Shown here: positions 55,241 to 64,000 of the stretch, piece by piece
How positions within the stretch are numbered: the stretch's first letter is position 1
Layout of the letters: every line of letters begins with the position of its first letter
Assembly: GCA_015183035.1 (NCBI GenBank)
Contig: JACZZP010000013.1
Span: forward strand, 248,001 to 312,000
Direction of reading: 5' to 3'
DNA: 64,000 nt
DNA from: Meloidogyne chitwoodi
Lineage: Eukaryota; Nematoda; Chromadorea; Rhabditida; Meloidogynidae
Position numbers and translations under genes: made by a program
The notes under the pieces: model-generated
Seen by the model: only the letters and a program-made list of their open reading frames with translations
The model's database searches: none
What the model was told of the DNA's origin: nothing

Positions 55241-58200
55241 ATGGCAATAGCTTTATACGGATTTCTTCCTCAACAGCGTCGTAAAGTTGAACCTGCTGGT
55301 ATTTCTTATGAATTTTCAATAATTAAAGATAAATTAACTCTTGGACTTTCAACTTGGCCAATTTTAAAAAATGCTGTGAAACCAATACAACAAATAGAAG
55401 ATGACAATGAAGATGGTTCAGTTGAATGGATGGATGAGGAAACTGAAAAATACAGAAAATATCTTTCCAAATTGGATCCAAATGATGCGAAAGAACAAGA
55501 CCAGTTTTGCTTTTTTCAATTAATTTAATAAATAATTTAAATTCTTTTTTGAGTTATAAAATACTTGGATTGACTAAACTACGATGTGAAGCAACTTCTG
55601 CACAAATCAGGACTGCATGTATTTTATTTTTTAAAGTTATAAATGTGAGATATTAGACCCCGTTTGGGTAGTTTTTGGGGGCCATTTTGCGTTCATTTTT
55701 CCCTTATTTTATCTTTTTTTAATGGAATCAAATTTAACCCATTATTACATTTTTTAAATTAAAAAGATCGTCAAAAAGTGCTCAAATATCACCCAGACAA
55801 AGGAAATTCTGGTGATGGACTTAGAAGTGAATCAGTTTTTGCTTGTATACAAAAAGCTTATGAACAATTGGGAGTATCTGAAGAAAAACGAAAAGCATTT
55901 GATTCAGTTGATCCAACTTTTGATGAAAGCATTCCTGATAGCAGTGATATTGATTCAACCAATTTTTTTCGTTTTTTGTGCCCTGTATTTGAGAGAAATG
56001 CAAGGTTTCATTTAATTTTATTAGAATTTTTGGTAGTTTTTTGGTATGGGATTTTGTAGATACACACCGATCTACCACAGACAGTTAATCGCAAAATTCC
56101 ACAAAATAATAAAAATTCCTCGTTCACAAGTTGGGGAGTTTCTACCACACTTTAGCACAGACTGTCGTGTGGTAGATTGACCTGTTCTCCTAGTGATTCA
56201 ATTTAAATTATTTAATTTAAATTTGCTTGAATTTTTGAAATAAGAATTTGAATAATAGTGGGAAATTTTTGGATTTTTTGACATTAGAATATTTTTTTAA
56301 TTTAAAGATTCTCTGTTAACCAACCAGTGCCATCGCTTGGTGATGAAAACAGGTTTTTTTTAATATTTTTTATTCGAAAACCCTTCAATGTTATTGCTAG
56401 TTTAGTGGGTTAATTCTTTAATTTCACTGAAATTAAAGTTCCTTGTTGGGCAAGAGTTGGCGCATAATTTAACGCGTTGTTCTCTAATCAACGAGGATAA
56501 ATAAAATTGAGCTCTTTGAAATAATAAAATTATTTATTTAATAATTTGGATTAAATAAGTAGTATTTTCAGCAACATTTTTGAACTTTAAATTTTTTATT
56601 TAATTAATTTTGATTTTTTTAAGCGATCGTAGTCACGTCGAACACTTTTACGATTTTTGGTTTAATTGGAAATCTTGGCGTGAATTTTCTTATTTAGACG
56701 CTGAGGATAAACAAAGAGGAGAAGATCGATGGGAGAGACGTGAAATTGAAAAACAAAACAAGGTTTAGCTTTAAAAAATTTTTTTTTAATTTTAAAATGG
56801 TCAAGAAAGTGACTAAATAATTATTTTAAATTTTAAAATTTAAGGCTGAAAGGGAAAAAAGAAGAAAAAAAGATTTAAAAAGAGTTTCTACGTTGGTAGA
56901 AATTGCTTATTCTGCTGATCCTCGAATTTCAAAGATTAAAGAAGATGAAAAAAGTAGAAAACAACAAATGAAAGAACGTAAACGTAAAGAGCGTGAATTA
57001 AAAGAACAGACTGAATTGGAATTAAAAAGGCAAAAAGAACGAGATTTGGAAGAAGAAATGCTTAAAAAGAATGAGGAGGAAAAGAAGGCTTTACAGGTTT
57101 ATTTTTTAATTTAACAATTAAAAAAATAATTATTTTAAGGTTAAACAACAAAAGAAAAAATTATTGTCAACACAACGCAAACGTATTCGTGATTTAGCAT
57201 CAAATGCAAATTATTGGTTAGATAGCTCTATTGTTGTAGCAGAAAATTCTGCTCGTGTTTTTGCAATCTCAGAACAGATTGAGAGGTTTTTATTTAATTG
57301 TTTGGGTAATTGAAAATAAACTTGAGATAATTGTAAAAACTTGAAAAAATACAAACTTAAAAATGCAATACCTAAGAAATACAAATAAATAAACTTGAAA
57401 ATGCAAACTATAAAGAATAAACTTAAAAAATACAAAACTTAAGAAAATACAACTTGAAAATTACAAAACTTTAAAATTACAAACTTAAATAAATAAACTT
57501 TAAAATTACAAAACTTATTGTTAATTTTTTTTTAAAAGGTTTTATTTTTAATTTAATTTTTATATAATTAAAAAGGTTATGTTTGTGTGCTGAAGTTGAT
57601 GAATTAGTTTCTCTCTTTGAACGTTTAAATAATATTTGTGTTTATGATGATGCATTGAAAATATTAAAAGAATGTGTAAGCCTTTTTTACTCTTTTTAAA
57701 TTATTTATTTTTTTTTATTTTTAAAGGCTTGCCCTGAAGATTCTAATAATGCTAAAAATTCAAATAATGGAATATCAAAGAATCAAACCTCTTCAAACGA
57801 AGATAAAACATCTTCTGCTTGGACTCATTTAGAATTACAATTATTAGTGAAAGCTGTTAATTTATTTCCTCCTGGAACGCAGGAGCGTTGGAAGGTTTAT
57901 TTTTAATATTTTTTTGTATTTTTAAATAAACTTGAAAATTACAAAAATTAAATAAATAAACTTGAAAGTTACAAACTTAGAAAGTTTGTATTTTTCAAGT
58001 TTATTTATATTTTAAATTTTGTATTTCATTTAAAAAAACTTGGAAATAAACTTTAACAAAAATTTTTTATAGCAAGTTTCTGGTTATATTAACGAACACA
58101 ATGGAGAAGAAACAATAATACGTAGCGAAAAGGACGTAATAAAGCAGGTACGATTTTTTTATTTTTAATAAAAAAATCTCTTGGTTATATTCTTTTTTTT

Positions 58201-58532
58201 TAATTTAGGTTAAACAACTCAAATCTGGACAATTTCCTTCCTCTAACAGCAGCAATATTTCAACAACTCAAACCAATCAAAATACAACTGAACTTCCTCA
58301 AAAACAACAAAATATAGAACAAAAACAAGTTTTAATAATTAATAAAAATGATAATGAAGATGAATGGAATATTGAACAACAACGTCAATTTGAAAAAGCA
58401 TTAAAAGAAATTTCTTCAAATAATGTTGAAAGATGGGAGAAAATTGCTGAAAAAGTTGAAGGAAAAACAAAAAAACAGTGTATTAGACGTTATAAAAAAT
58501 TGGCTGAAATGGTTAAAAATGCTAAAAATTAA
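55241..58532 (+). CDS. DNAJC2: DNAJC2 / zuotin orthologue (ribosome-associated J protein with SANT domains)
   Basis: Eleven exons (55241-55503, 55554-55618, 55767-56004, 56308-56352, 56624-56762, 56845-57096, 57140-57285, 57576-57675, 57727-57894, 58073-58147, 58209-58532) close in frame to 604 residues (human 621). The J domain spans about 87-155 with [20 protein letters not shown] and the HPD motif in VLKYHPDKG (118-120). Then comes the zuotin domain ([37 protein letters not shown]), a charged helical middle, and two SANT/Myb-like domains ([40 protein letters not shown]). With HSPA14 it forms the ribosome-associated complex that stimulates Hsp70 on nascent chains. Introns contain AAACTTGAAAATACAA-type repeats. 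The identification is firm. Confidence 0.95.
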
Positions 58533-59014
58533 TTAAAAAATAAAAATTTTATTCGAATTTTAATTTTTTTTTTGTTTTCTTTTGATTTTTTTTTGTTGCT
58601 TAAAAATTATTTTATAAAAATTATTAAAATATTCTCTATTGATTAATTAAGATTAATTATTGCGTCGCTCTAATCATTAAAAAAGGAAATATTTTCATGT
58701 GTGTTTTAGTGATCGCTGGGTAATTAATTGATAGTATCGAAATATTTACCCATTTTAATTAACCATAAAAATTAAAAACAATTTTTTTAATTATTTTATT
58801 TTTTCTTAAACTTGAAAATACAATTGTAAAAATATAAACTTTAAAAAATACAAAACTTTAAAAATTACAAATAAATAAACCTGAAAATATAATTGTAAAA
58901 ATATAAATTTAAAAAAAATACAACTTTAAAATTACAAACTTAAAACATCATTTTATTTAAGAATATATTTCTTGTCAAAAATATTAAAAAAAAATATAGT
59001 ATTTTAATTAAAAA
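58533..59014. other. Intergenic, short repeats
   Basis: No gene. 58805-58955 repeats AAACTTGAAAATACAATTGT-like units also found in neighbouring introns. Confidence 0.5.
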
Positions 59015-60972
59015 ATGCATGAAGCAGCACAAAAAATACTTTATTTACCCCTTCCCCCCATTAATCAAAATTCATTGGATGAAAATACATCAGATTATGC
59101 TGAGATGGACTTTTGTTCAGCAACAAGTTTAAATTCAGAAAATATAAATGTATGAGGAAATATTATTTTTTTTTAATAAATTTTATTTTAAAAGGATTAT
59201 AATTTTGAAGAGGAAGTAAATAAAAAAAATTCATCTAATTGGACACCTTTAATGTATTCGGCATATTTAGGCCACAAAGAACTTTGTCAATTATTAATTT
59301 TGAAAGGAGCTGGAGTAGAAGAATGTAATGAAAGGAGTCAAACTGCGGTTAGAAAAATAAACTTGAAAACATTTTAAAATAAATTTTTAAGTTAATGTTG
59401 GCTGCTTCATGTGGCTCCGTCGACGTGGTAAATTTATTTATAAGTGATAGATATAATTGTAAAATATATAAACTTGAGAAAATAAAAATAAACTTAAAAA
59501 TACAATTGTAAAAAATATATAAACTTGAAAATACAATTGTAAAATATATAAACTTGAGAAAATAAAAATAAACTTGAAAATACAATTGTAAAAAATATAT
59601 AAACTTGAAAATACAATTGTAAAAAATATATAAACTTGAAAATACAATTGTAAAATATATAAACTTGAGAAAATAAAAAGAAACATGAAAATACAATTGT
59701 AAAAAATATATAAACTTGAAAATAAAAATAAACTTCTTAATTATAAAAATAATCTTAATAAGTCTAGGTTAGAATTTTGTTGGATTTTAAAGCTGATTTG
59801 AACCGTCGGGATCAGTACGGAAGGAGTAGTCTGCATTATGCTGTGTTAGTTTAAAATAAAAAAATAAATTAAAAAAATTAGGTATAATTTAGAAAATATT
59901 ATCATTCTTTTGTTGTACAATTATTATTGGAAAATGGTGCAGACCCTAATTTAGCAGGTTTATTTTAAATTAAAAGATTAAAGCTAAAATACACATATTT
60001 ATATAGACTATAACGAATCAACTCCCGTTTTAGCAGCATGTGAAAATGGAGATGAAAAAATATTAGCTTGTTTGTTGGAATATGTAAGTTGTAAAAAGAA
60101 ATTAAAATTATAAAAATTACAATTTTGAAAAATAAATAAATACTTAAATAAATAAACTTGGAAAAATACAAACATGAAAATAAATAAACTTTAAAATTGC
60201 AAACTAAAAAATAACCTTAAAAAATACAAACTTACATTTTTTTCTTTTAAGAAAGGAAATCCAAATAAACGAAATAAACAGGGGATGGATGCATTTACAC
60301 TTGCTACAGACGAAAAATTACAATCTCTTCTAAAGGTAAACTTAAAACTTGAAATACATTTATAATTAAATAACAGAGGTATAAACAAGAAATGGAGCCA
60401 ATATTGAGGGAGGCGTTATTTCAATTGGATTTACAAAAATATGTGAAAAATTTGACTGATAATGGAATAAAGTAATTAATTATTTTTAAATAAATTATTT
60501 ATTTTTTAGAACAATGGAATCTCTTCTTCAATTAACAGAAAAAGATTTGGAAAAATTAGGTATTGGATTATTAGGGCCAAAAAGAAAATTGACAAATTAT
60601 ATAAAAGAAACACGTGAAAAAACAACCAAAAATCACCAAAAAAATCAAAATAATAATTCAAATATTCCAATTATTAAACAAACAACTTCTTCTTCCCCTT
60701 CAAATGTTCAATTAGAACAAAAATGTGATGAATTAACGAAACTTTTGATGGATCAAAGAAGAGAAATGATTGAACAAAAACGTGTAAATGCACAGTGTAG
60801 ACAGGTAAATAAATTAAAAAAATTTAATTTATTAAAAAAGACTCTTACCCAACTATTAACAAATGGTCGATGTACTGCTTGTACAAACAGAACGCCAAGA
60901 AAAGGGTCAATAGAAGAATTAATTAGAGAATTGGATAGAATGAATGCTCGATTAGGCTCTTTTTTGATTTGA
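59015..60972 (+). CDS. Ankyrin-repeat and SAM-domain protein (ANKS3/ANKS6-like)
   Basis: Nine exons (59015-59149, 59195-59347, 59392-59427, 59768-59844, 59893-59957, 60007-60083, 60252-60335, 60377-60471, 60510-60972) close in frame to 394 residues. Ankyrin repeats run from about residue 55 to 215: NWTPLMYSAYLGHKELCQLL, TALMLAASCGSVDVVRILLD, SSLHYAVKYYHSFVVQLLLE, STPVLAACENGDEKILACLL. A SAM domain at about 230-290 has LTEKDLEKLGIGLLGPKRKL. The tail is coiled coil with GRCTACTNRTPRKGS. The order ankyrin-SAM and the SAM sequence fit ANKS3/ANKS6, which act in the ciliary inversin compartment in vertebrates; that role here is inference. An in-frame 36-nt segment (60805-60840, GTAAAT to AAAAAG) could be a retained micro-intron, giving 382 residues if spliced. 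Confidence 0.85.
59455..59745. repeat. Tandem short repeat in ANKS intron
   Basis: Alternating units AATATATAAACTTGAGAAAA and AATATATAAACTTGAAAATA with CAATTGTAAA spacers, about seven copies, filling intron 3. The same words occur at lower density in introns of DNAJC2 (57300-57530, 57905-58070) and of the CDP-DAG synthase gene (61905-62140). Confidence 0.85.
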
Positions 60973-61388
60973 AAGAGAAAAAAATATTTTAAAAATTTAT
61001 TTTTATTTATTTCAAAAATACTATTTGAGTCTAATAAATGTTATTATTAAAAATTGTATTAGAGTTTAGAGCCCGGAATGGGGGTTCCCGATTTTTTTGA
61101 GATATCGGGAAAGGACTTTTTCATTTTTCGAGTTTTGGATGATCATTTAAAATTTCAAGGTTTTTTTTTTAAAAAAATTCCAGGCTCTAGTGGAGTGTTG
61201 GTATAAAGAGAGAGAGATTAATTTGACAAGAATTTTAAATTTTTTGAACGGGGATGAGATTAAATATAAATGTACTTTTAAATATAAAAAATATTCAATT
61301 AATTTAATTTAAAAATATTAACTAACTCTCTAATTGTTTTTACATATTTTGGGAAGATATTCATCATTTTTTAAATATATATAATTTT
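60973..61388. other. Convergent intergenic region
   Basis: It lies between the stops of the ANKS-like gene (+) and the CDP-DAG synthase (-). A short GC-richer stretch at 61070-61120 (GAGCCCGGAATGGGGGTTCC) stands out from the AT-rich surroundings. No gene seen. Confidence 0.5.
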
Positions 61389-63821
61389 TTATATTGGAAG
61401 AATTAAACCACTTGCTATCAACTGCTCTTTTAAAGAATTATAAACAGCCAATTGTTCATCATTTGAGAGCCATAAAATTTGTTGAACAATTTTGTTAGGG
61501 TTTGGCGATCTGTAAAAATTAAATAAATAAATTAAAATAAATTTAAAAAATCAAAACCTAATGAATGACGAAATATAAACATTCACAAATGTTCCCATAA
61601 GTAACTGACAATCAAATCTGTCCATTAAACCTCCATGTCCCGGAATTATGTCACCAAAATCCTTTAAAAAATTTTATTATTTTTCCCAATAAAATTAAAA
61701 AAAATAAAACCTTTATTTTAAATGCTCGTTTAAATCCACTAGCAAAAAAACCACCAAAAGGTCCAATTAATGAAGCAAAAAGTGCCATTACCACAGAGTG
61801 GAAAAGAAAAGGTTTAAAATGAACAATAGGTTTTTGGCGAAGAATTTTAAATAAAAAGCTGAACGGTCTGGGAGCTTCGAATTCTCTAAAATTAAAAAAC
61901 TTTAAAAAACAAACTTAGATATAAAGCTTAAAAATAAATAAACATGGAAAAATACAAACTTAAAAATAAATAAACTTGAAAAATAGATAACTCTAAAAAA
62001 TAAACTTTAAAATTACATACTTAAAAATACAAATAAATAAACTTGAAATTAAAAACCTAAAACATTTTTTTTAATTAAAAATATACTTATAATGTCAAAA
62101 AATATTTTAAAAATACACAACTTAAGTTTAAAAAATTACAAACCTAAATTGAAAAGAGTGTGGAATTGTACAATTCAAATTGTCTTGATAATAAGACTCT
62201 ACTGGACAGACAAAAATTGGATTTTCCATCATAAAGTAGGAAATCTGAAAAAAAATTAGTTAATTTATTTTTTTAATTTTCAAAAAATATATACCAAAAG
62301 TCCAAAAAGTATAGTACTAAAAGCACCACCAATAAAACCTTCCCAAGTTTTTTTAGGTGAAATTTTGATTAATGGAGTTTTACCAAAGAAGAAGCCAAAC
62401 ATATAACTCATTATATCACAACAAATAATCATTAAAACAGGAAAAAGAAACCTAAATTAAAAAAAATAATATTTAAAAAAGGAGAAAAAATACCATAAAA
62501 CCAGGGAAGAGAAAAAATAATTTTCCCTATCCTCCTTGGAATTTTTTTATAAATTTTTTTATATAAAAGACCGAAAATATAACCACTACAAAATTTAAAA
62601 ATAAATAAAAACAAACCAAATCAATCCTTGAAATAAATTTTGAATTATCAAAAATGACTGAGTCACAATTATTAATAAAGTAACATGTGTCCAAGCAAAC
62701 TTTAAAGAAATAAAATTTAAAAAAATTCAAATTAAAAAAATATACCAGAGAAAATTGTCTCAAATAAAATCCTTTTTGCAACGAAAGAACAAACCAAATA
62801 AATCCAAAACAGTACAAAACAAAGCTTATTAATCTATGATGCGCAATTAATGCAAAAAGAAATCTCTAATAAAATTTAAAAAAAAAATTTAAAATTTAAA
62901 GAAAACCGTTGCTTACATCTTTACGTAGTACTAATCCCCAATAATCAATCAGACTTTCTCCAAAAAAGAAATAATCGCTGGTAAGTAGAAAATACCTTAA
63001 AATTAAAATTAATTTTAGAAAAATAAATTAAGTTTAAAAATTAATTAAAATAAATTTTTAAAAGAATTTTGAGTTGTTTTTTCTTTTAAAAGTCTTTTTT
63101 AAATATAATTGAAGCCTTTGAATTAATTTATTTGCATTTTAGAATGAATAAAAAATATTTTTCCCCAATGGGGTTCGAACCCACGACCTATGAGTTATTA
63201 AAATATTTTTTATTTATTTTTAGAATGAAATGATGTTTAGAGAATAAAGACAAAACTTAAAAAAAAGGAAAGAAAAAAATATATGAACTTAATCTTTTTT
63301 AAAAAAAAAAGAAATTTATATAAGAAAATTAAAGGTCATTTTACAAGTGGGGCTGTAACTCAGTGGTAGAGTGTTCGCTTAGCGTGCGAAAAGTCGTGGG
63401 TTCAATTCCCCCCAGCTCCAGTAAATTTTTTTCTTGATTAATTAAAAAAAAATTTTTGGAACAAGAGAATTTAATAATTTAAAAATGTTAAAAAATTTAA
63501 AAACATTCAAATGAACAGAAAAAAAATAAAAAAAACCATGAAAGTGCTCGAAACCATGGCAAATCGTAGAGTCTATAAATCACCAACCCAATATTAATAA
63601 TTTCTGAGAAGCATTTTAATTGTAAAAGAAAAACCTAAAAATTTAATAAAATTGTAAAAACCTTTTTTTAATAAAATACTAATGCCATAAGACAAGTAAC
63701 TCCTCTTTTGACAATAAAATAAAATATTCCAATCATCACAAGCTGTAAAAAAAGAAAAATTAAAATAAAATAATTTAAAAAACAAACCGATAAAATTCCA
63801 CGTACAACCCAATTTCGCCAG
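61389..63821 (-). CDS. CDP-diacylglycerol synthase (phosphatidate cytidylyltransferase), 5' end outside window
   Basis: Eleven exons (63788-63821, 63680-63742, 63537-63634, 62917-62995, 62746-62865, 62617-62699, 62295-62451, 62144-62244, 61711-61885, 61558-61661, 61389-61509) join in frame to the last 377 residues. The start lies beyond 64000. The enzyme makes CDP-diacylglycerol from CTP and phosphatidate for phosphatidylinositol and phosphatidylglycerol synthesis. Family landmarks: [80 protein letters not shown] with EGFIGG, and the signature [27 protein letters not shown]. Several hydrophobic segments fit an ER membrane enzyme like CDS1/CDS2 (cdgs-1 in C. elegans). The intron 62996-63536 contains a tRNA-Ala gene. 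Confidence 0.95.
63163..63200 (-). repeat. Single-arm tRNA B-box sequence
   Basis: CCCCAATGGGGTTCGAACCC then ACGACC, in the same intron as tRNA-Ala. It matches the T-arm side of the tRNA-derived family, inverted. Confidence 0.55.
63349..63420 (+). tRNA. tRNA-Ala(AGC)
   Basis: A 72-nt cloverleaf. The acceptor pairs GGGGCTG with CAGCTCC (one G.U) plus discriminator A, D arm with CTCAGTGGTAGAG, anticodon arm TTCGCTTAGCGTGCGAA with anticodon AGC, and T arm GTGGGTTCAATTCCCCC with one mismatch. The first D-arm bases (TAACTC) depart slightly from the common TAGCTC. It lies in an intron of the CDP-DAG synthase gene, antisense to it, and is followed by a T run. Confidence 0.9.
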
Positions 63822-64000
63822 CTAAAAAAAGAAGAATGGAGAAATTTTGCATTTTAAGGTATCTTTGTTTCTCAATTCTCCTCTATTTTCCTTATTTTTG
63901 ACTTTTTAAATTTAACTGTTTATGTCCGTGACAAAAAATTCAAACAAAAAAGAATAATGCAAAAATAAGGGAAAATGAGGAGAAGTGACAAACAGAGAGA

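Noticed and set aside
59349..59696. 115-residue Phe/Tyr-rich reading frame on the minus strand
   Set aside because: It is the translation of the tandem AAACTTGAAAATACAA repeat in an intron.
62494..62534. An extra exon in the CDP-DAG synthase gene (phase 0 start, phase 2 end)
   Set aside because: Direct joining of 62617-62699 to 62295-62451 gives the conserved [13 protein letters not shown] sequence of the family; the extra segment would break it.

Overview
The window is AT-rich eukaryotic DNA with dense, short, mostly U2-type (GT-AG) introns and small exons. Its gene content is clearly nematode: an innexin, a DYF-3/CLUAP1 ciliary gene, an ALP/Enigma-type LIM gene, and tight same-strand gene pairs about 100 bp apart with a T-rich tract plus AG just before the downstream ATG. 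Base composition and repeat load resemble a root-knot nematode (Meloidogyne-like), but this assignment is inference. I built gene models by hand, following exon phase and splice sites from codon to codon; most close exactly in frame.

Layout: 0-4.4 kb (+): the 3' end of an unrecognised gene with a 51-bp minisatellite in its last intron, then a 10-exon HutF-type formiminoglutamate deiminase, then a 5S rRNA gene. 4.6-8.3 kb (-): a multi-pass membrane protein, weakly otopetrin-like. 8.3-13.9 kb: no genes; it holds a ~3.96 kb foldback element whose ~0.75-0.9 kb arms flank about 13 copies of a ~169-bp tandem repeat. 13.9-16.5 kb (+): CLUAP1/DYF-3. 16.6-19.8 kb (-): four-LIM ALP/Enigma-like gene. 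Three near-identical tRNA-Asn(GTT) genes sit in introns of these last two genes. 20.9-25.1 kb (-): CHERP. 25.25-25.67 kb: Merlin-like MITE. 26.0-30.2 kb (-): KDSR, an Rpp14/Pop5-like RNase P subunit and a GPATCH2-like gene. 30.7-32.0 kb (+): REXO4. 32.2-37.9 kb (-): coiled-coil protein. 38.2-43.4 kb (-): delta-type phospholipase C. 44.6-47.1 kb (+): innexin. 47.1-50.4 kb (-): SLC25A26-like mitochondrial SAM carrier and a MAIP1/TIM44-like gene, probably an operon. 50.4-53.4 kb: two mobile elements, one a decayed Mutator-like element. 55.2-58.5 kb (+): DNAJC2. 59.0-61.0 kb (+): ankyrin/SAM gene (ANKS3-like). 61.4-63.8 kb (-, 5' end outside the window): CDP-diacylglycerol synthase, with a tRNA-Ala(AGC) inside an intron.

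The genes are mostly conserved housekeeping genes with no single shared pathway. KDSR, PLC and CDP-DAG synthase are all lipid enzymes; SLC25A26 and the MAIP1-like protein are both probably mitochondrial. The unusual content lies between and inside the genes: several families of palindromic elements in introns, some tRNA-derived with intact-looking B boxes; hairpin elements that make up nearly whole introns; intron repeat motifs that differ from one stretch of the window to the next; and the large satellite-cored foldback element.
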